Shown here piece after piece: positions 37,714-45,785 of a DNA stretch of 64,000 nucleotides. Position 1 is the first letter of the stretch. The number at the start of each line of letters is the position of its first letter. The notes under the pieces are model-generated. The model made no database searches. It was given only the letters and a program-made list of their open reading frames with translations, and was not told the origin of the DNA. This DNA is from Demequina gelatinilytica (GTDB lineage Bacteria; Actinomycetota; Actinomycetes; Actinomycetales; Demequinaceae), in the NCBI RefSeq assembly GCF_000971115.1, contig NZ_BBLV01000007.1:1-64000 (forward strand), given 5' to 3'. A program made the position numbers and the translations under genes.

Positions 37714-38549
37714 GAGACGGATACCTCGTTCACGATGACGGACTTGGCCGGGGTGCCATCGGTGTCCCCGGTGATGGTGCCTGCATTGGCAACAGAGACC
37801 ACCCTATCGGTCCCGGCAGTGAGATGGCCGAGCACGGTGTAGCCGCCGGCCGAGTCGGACGGGATGGTGGAGTCCTCGTAGACGATGAAGAACTGGCTCC
37901 CCATCGACTCGCCGTTGTCGCGCACCCGGGCCATGGCGATGGTGCCGGCCGGGTAGACGTCGTCCGCCGGCGCGTTCTCGATGGGGCCGTACCGATAGGC
38001 GGGGCCGCCCGTGCCGAGGCCGGTCGGGTCGCCGCACTGCAGCACGTAGATGCCGGCGGTGGTGAGGCGGTGGCAGCCGGTCCCGTCGAAGTAGCCGTCC
38101 TCGGCGAGCTTGATGAAGCTCGCGACCGCCTGCGGAGCGGCGGCCCCGTCGAGCTCCATCACCAGCTCGCCCTGGTTGGTGTCCATGGTGACGCTCCACG
38201 TGCGGCCCTCGGCGTAGGTCGGGTCCGGCGGCTCCGGGGAGGCGGCCCAGCCCGTCTCGACCTCGACCTCGAAGTCGTCGGAAGCGTCGCTCGAGCCGTC
38301 CGACGAGCCGGTCGAGGCGGTCGCGGTCGCCGACGGCGTCGTGACGGGAGCCGCTCCGCTGTCGCCATCGTCGTCCTGGAGGGCGAGCAGCAGCACCGTG
38401 AGCCCTCCACCGAGCACGAGCGCGGCCAGCGTGATCACCGCGGTGAGGCGGATGACGTGCTGCTGACGGCGTCGCTTCGCTGCGACGCGCTCCTCGTAGG
38501 CGTGCTGGCGCTTGGCCGCCTGAGCCTTGGCCTGCTTCTTGGTGGTCAT
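37710..38549 (-). CDS. Membrane-anchored peptidyl-prolyl cis-trans isomerase (cyclophilin type)
   Basis: A 279-aa protein with a basic cytosolic N terminus (KQAKAQAAKRQHAYEERVAAKRRRQ), a membrane helix at about 33-57, a Ser/Thr/Asp linker, and a C-terminal cyclophilin domain (about 116-279) containing DGYFDGTGCHRL, FFIVYED and VLGHLTAG. It would fold or turn over proteins on the outer face of the membrane. Classic cyclophilin FHR and QGGD elements are partly replaced here (CHRL; QCGDPTG), as in the divergent actinobacterial group. It is the first gene of the pair with the DUF349 gene, in the region between relA and hisS. Confidence 0.9.
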   Translation of the reverse strand: MTTKKQAKAQAAKRQHAYEERVAAKRRRQQHVIRLTAVITLAALVLGGGLTVLLLALQDDDGDSGAAPVTTPSATATASTGSSDGSSDASDDFEVEVETGWAASPEPPDPTYAEGRTWSVTMDTNQGELVMELDGAAAPQAVASFIKLAEDGYFDGTGCHRLTTAGIYVLQCGDPTGLGTGGPAYRYGPIENAPADDVYPAGTIAMARVRDNGESMGSQFFIVYEDSTIPSDSAGGYTVLGHLTAGTDRVVSVANAGTITGDTDGTPAKSVIVNEVSVS

Positions 38550-38604
38550 GCGTGGTTCTCCCGATCGGCGTGGTGCCAGGTCAGTCTAGGGCGGGCCGAT
38601 GCGG

Positions 38605-38610
38605 AAGAAT
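38605..38610 (+). promoter_or_regulatory. Possible -10 box of hisS (leaderless)
   Basis: AAGAAT ends 7 nt before the ATG at 38618, and no Shine-Dalgarno sequence lies close. The match is weaker than at other leaderless starts. Confidence 0.3.
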
Positions 38611-38617
38611 GGCGGGC

Positions 38618-39988
38618 ATGGCACGCGTGCAACCCCTCTCCGGATTCCCCGAATGGTCCCCGCAGGAGCGCCTTGTCGAGGCGCATGTGGTCGCGACGCT
38701 GCGCGAGGTCTTCGCCCTGCACGGCTTCGGGGAGATCGAGACCCGCGCCGTCGAGCCCGTCGAGCGCCTCGCCGGCGACTCGGACGCCTCCAAGGAGATC
38801 TACGCGATCGGGCGCCTCAACGCGGAGGAGGGCGGCGACCGCCGTGCCAAGGAGGCGAAGCTGGGGCTCCACTTCGATCTCACAGTGCCGTTCGCGCGCT
38901 ACGTCGAGGAGAACCAGGGCCGCCTGCAGTTCCCGTTCCGCCGCTGCCAGATCCAGAAGGTCTGGCGCGGGGAGCGTCCGCAGGAGGGCCGCTTCCGGGA
39001 GTTCTACCAGGCCGACATCGACGTGGTCGGGCGGGACACCCTGCCGGAGCACCTCGAGGCCGAGGTCGCGATCGTCATGGCGCGCGCTCTCGCCGCGCTT
39101 CCGTTGCCGCCTGCCCGTATGCACCTCAACAACCGAGGCCTGGTCGAGGGCTTCTACCGTGGCGTGGGGATCGGTGACATCGCGGGCGCGCTGCGCAGCG
39201 TCGACAAGCTCGACAAGATCGGCCCCGAGGGCGTGCGCGAGGAGCTCCACGGGAAGGGCGTGAGCGCCGAGGCGGTCGACGCGATCCTCGAGCTCGCCGC
39301 GATCCAGACCCCCGACGGTTCCTTCGTGGACCTCGTCGAGGCGCTGTGGGACCACAGCCCGATCGTGGAGGACGCGGACGAGGCGCGGGAGCAGTTCGAC
39401 CGCGGCGCCCGCTCGCTCGCGGTGCTGGTCGACGCGGTCAACGCCGCCGTGCCGGAGACCGCCATCGCGGACCTCCGCATCGCGCGCGGTCTCGACTACT
39501 ACACGGGCGCGGTCTACGAGACGGTGCTCGAGGGCCACGAGGACCTCGGGTCGATCTGCTCGGGAGGGCGCTACGACTCGCTCGTTGCGGGTGGCGGCTT
39601 CCCCGGGGTCGGCATGTCGATCGGCGTCAGCCGCCTGGTGAGCCGCATGCTCGGCGCCGGGATCGCGACGGCCTCGCGCGCCGTGCCGCAGGCCGTGCTG
39701 GTCGCCGTGACGGACGAGGAGCACCGCGGTGCGTCGTCTGCGATCGCCGACCGTCTCCGCGCGCGCGGGATCGCGACCGAGGTGTCGCCCAACGCCGCGA
39801 AGTTCGGCAAGCAGATCCAGTACGCCGACCGCCGTGGCATCCCGTTCGTGTGGTTCCCGGGAGCGGGTGACGGCTCCTCGCCCGACGGCGAGGTCAAGGA
39901 CATCCGCTCGGGCGATCAGGCCCCGGCCGATGCCGACACCTGGGCACCCCCGACCGAGGACCTGAAGCCGCGCATCGTCCGCGGCTAG
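38618..39988 (+). CDS. hisS: Histidine--tRNA ligase
   Basis: A 456-aa class II synthetase that charges tRNA-His. Motif 1 and 2 areas are seen in HFDLTVPFARYVEE and FRRCQIQKVWRGERPQEGRFREF; histidine-binding segments are FYQADIDVVG and GLDYYTGAVYE, then SGGRYDSLV. The C-terminal anticodon-binding domain begins near QAVLVAV. The start MARVQPLSGFPEW is in the usual place; an ATG 9 nt earlier also exists. It is divergent from the cyclophilin gene and lies 57 bp upstream of aspS. Confidence 0.96.
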   Translation: MARVQPLSGFPEWSPQERLVEAHVVATLREVFALHGFGEIETRAVEPVERLAGDSDASKEIYAIGRLNAEEGGDRRAKEAKLGLHFDLTVPFARYVEENQGRLQFPFRRCQIQKVWRGERPQEGRFREFYQADIDVVGRDTLPEHLEAEVAIVMARALAALPLPPARMHLNNRGLVEGFYRGVGIGDIAGALRSVDKLDKIGPEGVREELHGKGVSAEAVDAILELAAIQTPDGSFVDLVEALWDHSPIVEDADEAREQFDRGARSLAVLVDAVNAAVPETAIADLRIARGLDYYTGAVYETVLEGHEDLGSICSGGRYDSLVAGGGFPGVGMSIGVSRLVSRMLGAGIATASRAVPQAVLVAVTDEEHRGASSAIADRLRARGIATEVSPNAAKFGKQIQYADRRGIPFVWFPGAGDGSSPDGEVKDIRSGDQAPADADTWAPPTEDLKPRIVRG

Positions 39989-39991
39989 ACT
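39986..39991 (+). promoter_or_regulatory. -10 box of aspS
   Basis: TAGACT begins inside the hisS stop codon and lies 54 nt before the aspS start. It would allow aspS to be transcribed on its own; read-through from hisS is also possible. Confidence 0.4.
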
Positions 39992-40045
39992 GGTACCCGC
40001 TCTTCACCCATACGCGCGCACCCTGCGCGAACGAAAGGCACAACC

Positions 40046-41815
40046 TTGCTCCGCACGCACCTTGCTGGAAACCTGCGCGCCGCCGATGCGGGCGCGACCG
40101 TCACCCTCGCCGGGTGGGTGGGCCGTCGCCGCGATCACGGCGGCGTCGCCTTCATCGACCTTCGCGATGCGTCCGGTCTCGCGCAGATCGTGCTGCGGGA
40201 GGACATCGCCCACGCGCTGCGCACCGAGTACGTGATCCAGGTCACCGGCGAGGTCCGGCTGCGGCCCGAGGGCTCGGCGAACCCGAACATGGCGTCCGGT
40301 GAGATCGAGGTCGACGTCAAGGACGTGACGATCCTCAACGAGTCCGCCCCGACCCCGTTCCCGATCGACGAGCACGTCACGGTCGGCGAGGAGGCGCGTC
40401 TCAAGCACCGCTACCTCGACCTGCGTCGCCCGCAGCCGCGCGCGAACATCGTCCTGCGTTCCGAGGTCAACAAGGCCGCGCGCCGCGTGCTCGAGCGTCA
40501 CGACTTCCTCGAGATCGAGACGCCTACCCTGACCCGCTCGACCCCGGAGGGTGCCCGCGACTTCCTGGTGCCCGCGCGCCTGTCGCCCGGCTCCTGGTAC
40601 GCCCTCCCGCAGTCGCCCCAGCTGTTCAAGCAGCTGCTCATGGTGTCGGGCATGGAGCGCTATTACCAGATCGCGCGCTGCTACCGCGACGAGGACTTCC
40701 GCGCGGACCGCCAGCCCGAGTTCACGCAGCTCGACATCGAGATGAGCTTCGTCGACCAGGACGACGTCATCGCGCTGGGCGAGGAGCTGGTCAAGGAGCT
40801 GTGGTCGCTCATCGGCTATGAGGTCTCGCTCCCCATCCCGCGCCTCACGTATGCCGAGGCGATGGCGCGCTTCGGCTCGGACAAGCCCGACCTGCGCTTC
40901 GGCCTCGAGCTCACGGAGCTCGCCGAGTACTTCAAGGACACCCCGTTCCGCGTGTTCCAGGCGGAGTACGTGGGTGCGGTCGTCATGCCCGGCGGCGCCT
41001 CGCAGCCCCGCAAGGTGCTCGACGCGTGGCAGGAGTGGGCGAAGCAGCGCGGCGCCAAGGGCCTCGCGTACGTGCTGGTGCAGGAGGACGGCACGCTGGG
41101 CGGCCCCGTCGCGAAGAACCTGTCGGAGGCCGAGCTGTCGGGCCTCGCGGCTGCCGTCGGTGCGAACCCCGGCGACTGCATCTTCTTCGCCGCCGGCAAG
41201 ACCGGTCCGTCGCGCGCGCTCCTGGGGGCGGCTCGCAACGAGATCGCCAAGCGGGTCGGCCTGATCGACGAGGACCGCTTCGAGTTCTGCTGGGTGGTCG
41301 ACGCCCCGCTGTTCAAGCCCGTCGACGTGGACGATGACGACGTCGCCCTGGGGACCTCGGCCTGGACCGCGGTGCACCACGCGTTCACGAGCCCCAAGCC
41401 GGAGTTCATGGACACGTTCGACACGGACCCGGGCCCCGCGACGGCGTACGCCTACGACATCGTCTGCAACGGCAACGAGATCGGTGGCGGCTCGATCCGT
41501 ATCCACCGCCAGGATGTCCAGCAGCGCGTGTTCAACGTCATGGGCATCGGCGCCGAGGAGGCCCAGGAGAAGTTCGGCTTCCTGCTCGACGCCTTCCAGT
41601 TCGGCGCCCCGCCGCACGGCGGCATCGCGCTCGGCTGGGACCGCGTGACGGCGCTGCTCGCCAAGGCGGACTCCATCCGCGACGTCATCGCGTTCCCCAA
41701 GTCCGGCGGCGGCTACGACCCGCTGACGCAGGCGCCGGCGCCGATCACGCCCGAGCAGCGCGCCGAGGCGGGCGTGGACTTCGTCCCCGAGGAAGAGGAG
41801 CCTGCCCAGGCCTGA
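40046..41815 (+). CDS. aspS: Aspartate--tRNA(Asp/Asn) ligase
   Basis: A 589-aa bacterial-type class II synthetase with the OB-fold anticodon-binding domain at the N terminus ([20 protein letters not shown]), motif 2 near [20 protein letters not shown], the large GAD insertion domain, and motif 3 in [14 protein letters not shown]. The start codon is TTG at 40046, unusual but supported by GAAAGG 7 nt upstream and by alignment of the first residues ([13 protein letters not shown]) with the family. Whether it is discriminating or also makes Asp-tRNA-Asn cannot be told here. Confidence 0.96.
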   Translation: MLRTHLAGNLRAADAGATVTLAGWVGRRRDHGGVAFIDLRDASGLAQIVLREDIAHALRTEYVIQVTGEVRLRPEGSANPNMASGEIEVDVKDVTILNESAPTPFPIDEHVTVGEEARLKHRYLDLRRPQPRANIVLRSEVNKAARRVLERHDFLEIETPTLTRSTPEGARDFLVPARLSPGSWYALPQSPQLFKQLLMVSGMERYYQIARCYRDEDFRADRQPEFTQLDIEMSFVDQDDVIALGEELVKELWSLIGYEVSLPIPRLTYAEAMARFGSDKPDLRFGLELTELAEYFKDTPFRVFQAEYVGAVVMPGGASQPRKVLDAWQEWAKQRGAKGLAYVLVQEDGTLGGPVAKNLSEAELSGLAAAVGANPGDCIFFAAGKTGPSRALLGAARNEIAKRVGLIDEDRFEFCWVVDAPLFKPVDVDDDDVALGTSAWTAVHHAFTSPKPEFMDTFDTDPGPATAYAYDIVCNGNEIGGGSIRIHRQDVQQRVFNVMGIGAEEAQEKFGFLLDAFQFGAPPHGGIALGWDRVTALLAKADSIRDVIAFPKSGGGYDPLTQAPAPITPEQRAEAGVDFVPEEEEPAQA

Positions 41816-41831
41816 GCCGGACCGCACGCCT

Positions 41832-41870
41832 GACGAGGGCGGGATCCCCACCCGGGGTCCCGCCCTCGTC
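41832..41870. terminator. Bidirectional terminator between aspS and the EamA gene
   Basis: Arms 41832-41844 and 41858-41870 form a perfect 13-bp stem; after a bulged T, CCCC/GGGG adds 4 bp around the loop ACCC. It lies between two convergent stops, 16 nt after aspS and 19 nt from the EamA gene. Confidence 0.75.
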
Positions 41871-41888
41871 GTGTCCGGCGGGGCTGGT

Positions 41889-42818
41889 TCAGGCAGGCGG
41901 GACGCGCGCGGGCACCGCCGCGTCGGCCGCGACGATGGGGGTCGCCACGGCGCCGGATGCCGGCCGCGAGGCCCACAGCACTCCCGAGACGACCAGCACG
42001 CCGCCGACGAGCTCGCCCCAGCCGGGGGCCTCGCCGAGCGCGAGCCATGCGGTGACGATGCCCACCACGGGCACCAGCATCGAGAACGGCGCGACGGTGG
42101 AGGCCGGGTACCGGGCCATGAGCCAGACCCAGATGCCGGAGCCTGCGAGCGTCCCCAGCAGGATCGTGTAGGCGAGGCCCACCCACGCGGGGATGGCCGA
42201 CGCGCCGAGCGACGAGGCGAATGCCTCGCCGATCCGGGCCGGCCCCTCGATCACGAACGACAGCGCGAGCATCGGCAGGGGCGGCACCACCGACATCCAG
42301 AGAACCAGGTGCAGGGGCCGTTCGGCCCGCGCCTGGCGGCTCGCGAGATTGCCCAGCGCCCAGCCGAGCGCCCCCAGCAGCACCAGCAGGAACGGTCCCA
42401 CGGGCGCGGACGCCCCGTAGCTGATGCCCACCGTCGCGAGCCCGGCGACCGCGATCGCGACCCCCGCGATACGACGCGCGCCCAACCGTTCGCGCAGGAG
42501 GAGCGCGCCGAGCACCACGGTGAAGGGCGCCGAGGCCTGGAGCACCAGCGAGGCGAGCCCGGTGGGGAAGCCTGCGTGCATGCCCAGGTAGAGGAACAGG
42601 AACTGGAACGTCCCGAAGCCGAGGCCGTAGCCCACCAGCCATCGCAGGCGCACGCGGGGTCGCGGCACGAGCAGCACGGTGGGGATCGCGATGAGCGCGA
42701 AGCGCAGCGCGACCAGGAGCAGCGGCGGGAAGACCTCGAGCGAGGCGTGGATCGCGAGGAAGTTCACGCCCCACAGGACGGCGACCAGGACGGCGAGGGA
42801 GAGGTGGCGCAGCGGCAT
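41889..42818 (-). CDS. EamA/DMT family transporter
   Basis: A 309-aa protein with ten predicted membrane helices in two EamA repeats. Family marks are LAVLVAVLWGVNFLAI in the first helix, FGTFQFLFLYLGMHAG, and near the end of each repeat LRERLGARRIAGVAIAVAGL and LGEAPGWGELVGGVLVVSGVL. It is probably an exporter of amino acids or metabolites; substrate unknown. The ATG at 42818 gives the family N terminus MPLRHLSLAVL, whereas an in-frame ATG at 42863 would add 15 polar residues. It is divergent from a LysR gene, a common regulator-exporter layout. Confidence 0.9.
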   Translation of the reverse strand: MPLRHLSLAVLVAVLWGVNFLAIHASLEVFPPLLLVALRFALIAIPTVLLVPRPRVRLRWLVGYGLGFGTFQFLFLYLGMHAGFPTGLASLVLQASAPFTVVLGALLLRERLGARRIAGVAIAVAGLATVGISYGASAPVGPFLLVLLGALGWALGNLASRQARAERPLHLVLWMSVVPPLPMLALSFVIEGPARIGEAFASSLGASAIPAWVGLAYTILLGTLAGSGIWVWLMARYPASTVAPFSMLVPVVGIVTAWLALGEAPGWGELVGGVLVVSGVLWASRPASGAVATPIVAADAAVPARVPPA

Positions 42819-42866
42819 GCGGCCAGTGTGGGCGCTGAAGCCGTGAAGGACCAGCGAATACATGTG

Positions 42867-42883
42867 AACAGACTGTTTAGGAT
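42867..42883 (+). promoter_or_regulatory. LysR gene promoter with a short palindrome
   Basis: AACAGACTGTT (42867-42877) is a perfect 5-1-5 palindrome that directly abuts the -10 box TAGGAT (42878-42883). The ATG of the LysR gene is 6 nt further on, so the transcript is leaderless. The palindrome may be the binding site of the LysR protein. Confidence 0.5.
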
Positions 42884-42889
42884 GCCTTC

Positions 42890-43783
42890 ATGGAGATCCG
42901 TCATCTCGAGCTGCTGCGCGACCTGCGGGAGCGAGGCACGCTGGGCGCCGTCGCCGCCGCGACCTATCGGACGCCGTCCGCGCTGTCCCAGCAGCTCAGG
43001 ACGGCGGAGCGTGAGCTGGGCGTGGCGCTCGTGGAACCCGCCTCCCGGGGGCTGCGGCTCACGTGGGCCGGTGAGATCCTCGCCGACGGAGCCGACGATG
43101 TGCTCGCCGCGCTCGCGCGCGTCGAGGCGTCGCTCGAGGCCGGGCGCGGCGAGCCGAGCGGCACGGTGCGCATCGGGACCCTCCCGAGCGCCGGGGCGGC
43201 GCTCATGCCGCGCGTGATGGCGCAGCTCCATGCCAGCCGCCTGCGCATCGTGCTCGAGGACTTCGACCTGGCCGAGGCCGACTATGCGCATCGCACGCTG
43301 GATCACGATCTGGTGATCGCCCACAGCCTCGCGGCGGATGTCCCGTCGGGGGCGCAGGGGCTGTTCTCGCAGGTGGTGGCGCGCGAGCCGATCGATGTCG
43401 CGGTCCCGGCCGGCCATCCGCTGGCTGCCCGGGAGGCCGTCGGCCCTGCGGATGTCGCGGGCGAGCGCTGGATCGTGGTGCCCCGCGGCTTCCCGTTCGC
43501 GACCGTGCACGGGGCGATCGAGGCGGCCACGGGCCGGACCCTCGACCGCGTCGTCGAGATCCGCGACAACCGCCTGGTGGAGTCTCTGGTGTCGCAGGGG
43601 CTCGGGATCGGGCTGCTGCCGCGCTTCTCGACGCCGCCGTCGGAGGATTTCCGGCTGGTGCCGCTGACCGGGGTGCACGCCGTGCGTGCGATCGTGGCGA
43701 TCGGTCGCCCCGACAGGGTGGAGAGACGCGCGGTCCGCGCCGTGCTCGGGCTGCTCGCTGCGGTCGGGGAGGGGCTCGCCTGA
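42890..43783 (+). CDS. LysR family transcriptional regulator
   Basis: A 297-aa LysR regulator: N-terminal winged helix-turn-helix (about 1-60; MEIRHLELLRDLRERGTLGAVA, then SALSQQLRTAERELGVALVE), a linker helix, and a C-terminal substrate-binding fold from about 92. The effector is unknown. Position and divergence from the EamA transporter suggest that it controls this exporter. There is no ribosome site, in keeping with a leaderless message. It converges on the MFS gene, with 12 bp between the stops. Confidence 0.92.
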   Translation: MEIRHLELLRDLRERGTLGAVAAATYRTPSALSQQLRTAERELGVALVEPASRGLRLTWAGEILADGADDVLAALARVEASLEAGRGEPSGTVRIGTLPSAGAALMPRVMAQLHASRLRIVLEDFDLAEADYAHRTLDHDLVIAHSLAADVPSGAQGLFSQVVAREPIDVAVPAGHPLAAREAVGPADVAGERWIVVPRGFPFATVHGAIEAATGRTLDRVVEIRDNRLVESLVSQGLGIGLLPRFSTPPSEDFRLVPLTGVHAVRAIVAIGRPDRVERRAVRAVLGLLAAVGEGLA

Positions 43784-43795
43784 TCCGCGGGCGCT

Positions 43796-45112
43796 TCAGC
43801 GCGGGGCGGCGTGGTTCGGCTCCTGTACGGCCTCGGCCGCCGCACCCGGTCGGAGACGGCCGAGCGCCGCGCCGCCGGCCGCGAGGGCGGCGCCCGTGAG
43901 CCCGAAGCCGACCGCGAGCGAGGTCGCGCCCGTGATGGCGCCGAGCGCGGCCGTGCACACGAGCGCGGCCGACTGGAGAGCCATGGACTGCACCGAGAGC
44001 ATCGTGGCGCGCTCCCGCGCGCCGACCTCGGCGTGGAGCATGCTCTCCGTGAGGGGTCCGGTGACCCCGAGCAGCAGGTAGAAGGCGACGAACGCCCCGG
44101 CTGCGACGCCCGCGAGGGGCGCGGCGACGGCGGCTAGCGCGCATGCGCCACCGATTGCCGCGAACGCCGCGGCGCGCGCGTCGCTCCGAGCGAGGCGCGC
44201 GGCCAGGGGGGCGAGAGCACCGCCTGCGGCCGAACCGAGGAAGCCCGCCGTGACAAGAACCGAGTAGGCGCCTGCGGCGTCCGTCTCCCCGCCGAGAAGC
44301 GCGGACGCATGCGCGGGAGCCAGCAGCTCGATCCCCGCGAGCGCGACGCCCAGCGCGCCGGTGAAGACCAGCAGCCTGCGTACCGCGCGGGACGCCCCCG
44401 CGATCCGGACGCCGCGCGCGACGGTGGCCGGCACGTCTCGCGCTGCGTCGCGGCTGCGGGCGAGGACGCGGGTCGCCCTCCCGGGTGCGCGAGCCGTCGT
44501 GCCGGCGTGGGTCGGCGCGTCTTGCACCCATGCGAGGGTGGCGGCGATCTGCACCGCCGAGAGCCCGGCCTTGAGCAGGAACGGCACCGACAGCGCGATG
44601 AGCGGGCCACCGGAAGGCGGCAAGGGTGCGATGGTGACGACGGCCCCCGCCGCGATCGCGCCGAGCGCGAGCGACGCCGACTCCGCGACAGCGCTGCGCG
44701 AGAGCCCGGGCTTGAGGTCCGCGGCAGGGTCGATGGCGTGCACGCTGTCCACGTACCAGGCCTGGAGGGGCCCCGAGTCGAGCGCTCGGGCAAGGCCGTG
44801 GAGCATGAACCCGGCGGCGAACCATGCGGGGGAGGTCGCGAACGCGATGATGATCGACGCCGCGGCCGCGACCACCGACGACCCGATGATGACGCCCCGC
44901 CGACCGAGGACGTCGGCGAGGCCCCCGGTCGGGAGCTCGAGCAGGAACGTCGTGGCGCTGTAAAGCGCCGTGAGGAGCCCGATGGTGCCGAGCGACAGGC
45001 CGCGCGCGCTCAGGAGCAGCACGAGCAGGGGTGCGGTGATGCCGGTCGGGAGCCATCGCAGCGCTGTGAGCGCGACGAAGCGGCGGCGAAGGTGCCTGAG
45101 CTCCGAGGTCAC
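43796..45112 (-). CDS. MFS transporter
   Basis: A 438-aa major-facilitator protein with about twelve membrane helices. The A-motif loop is seen as GGLADVLGRRGVII after helix 2. An Ala/Arg-rich cytosolic loop (about 200-240) splits the two halves. It is likely a drug or metabolite exporter; substrate unknown. The GTG at 45112 overlaps the stop of the ArsR-type regulator gene (GTGA), so regulator and transporter are made together. It could be derepressed when the regulator meets the exported compound. Confidence 0.88.
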   Translation of the reverse strand: MTSELRHLRRRFVALTALRWLPTGITAPLLVLLLSARGLSLGTIGLLTALYSATTFLLELPTGGLADVLGRRGVIIGSSVVAAAASIIIAFATSPAWFAAGFMLHGLARALDSGPLQAWYVDSVHAIDPAADLKPGLSRSAVAESASLALGAIAAGAVVTIAPLPPSGGPLIALSVPFLLKAGLSAVQIAATLAWVQDAPTHAGTTARAPGRATRVLARSRDAARDVPATVARGVRIAGASRAVRRLLVFTGALGVALAGIELLAPAHASALLGGETDAAGAYSVLVTAGFLGSAAGGALAPLAARLARSDARAAAFAAIGGACALAAVAAPLAGVAAGAFVAFYLLLGVTGPLTESMLHAEVGARERATMLSVQSMALQSAALVCTAALGAITGATSLAVGFGLTGAALAAGGAALGRLRPGAAAEAVQEPNHAAPR

Positions 45113-45711
45113 CGGCCCGGAGCCTCTCCGGGATACGCGTAGCCGAAGAAGCGCACGGCGCGTGCGTCGGCGGGACGCGCGTCGGGGTGGTCGTCGCGTT
45201 CCGCGTAGGGTGCGAACAGGCCCACCATGGCGTCCTTGAGCGCGACGAGCTCCGAGGGTGACATCCACGCGACCACGTCGGTCGACATGTCGGCCTCGCG
45301 CCACTCGCGCGGCTCGTATGCGCGGCGCGCGCGGTAGGCGCGCCACGCCTCGAAGCGGAAGTCCTCGATGACCTGGGACAGGGCCGCAGCGGCGAGCTCG
45401 TGCGCCGGCCCGGCCTCGCCGCTGCTGTCCCATGAGATCGCCTCGTCCCGGGCCTTCCATGGACGCTCGCGCCCCACCCCGCCCTCGGCTGGTGCGACGT
45501 GCCCGAACTTCGCGAGCTGGCGCAGGTGGTACGAGCAGTTCGCCGGGGTCTGACCCAGGCGCTCGGCGCACTGCGACGCGGTGAGGGGTCCCTCGCAGAG
45601 CAGGTCGAGCAGGGCGAAGCGCAGGGGATGGGCGAGCGCACGCAGCTCGCGAGGGTCGGTGATCTCGCGGACGGGCCAGGGGGCCGGCTGATCGCTCTCG
45701 GGGGTCGCCAT
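45109..45711 (-). CDS. ArsR family winged-helix regulator
   Basis: A 200-aa regulator with an N-terminal ArsR-type winged helix: RELRALAHPLRFALLDLLCEG, then LTASQCAERLGQTPANCSYHLRQL and the wing VGRERPW. The C-terminal part is helical and ends in a region with Asp/Glu and aromatic residues. No metal-binding CxC motif is obvious, so it is more likely a ligand-binding than a metal sensor. Its promoter holds a 12-bp palindrome in the spacer, so it probably represses itself and the coupled MFS gene. Confidence 0.88.
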   Translation of the reverse strand: MATPESDQPAPWPVREITDPRELRALAHPLRFALLDLLCEGPLTASQCAERLGQTPANCSYHLRQLAKFGHVAPAEGGVGRERPWKARDEAISWDSSGEAGPAHELAAAALSQVIEDFRFEAWRAYRARRAYEPREWREADMSTDVVAWMSPSELVALKDAMVGLFAPYAERDDHPDARPADARAVRFFGYAYPGEAPGR

Positions 45712-45718
45712 ACGGTTG

Positions 45719-45747
45719 AAAGTACTCTTTCGAAAGAACTGTTGCAA
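45719..45747 (-). promoter_or_regulatory. Promoter and operator of the ArsR-MFS operon
   Basis: On the minus strand, TTGCAA (45747-45742), a 17-bp spacer and TACTTT (45724-45719) make a good sigma-70-type promoter. The ATG follows 7 nt after the -10 box, so the mRNA is leaderless. The spacer contains the perfect palindrome TCTTTCGAAAGA (45726-45737), placed to block RNA polymerase when bound. Confidence 0.7.
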
Positions 45748-45785
45748 CGCGGGATGCGGTGCGGCGGGCGATGCTTCCGCCTTGC

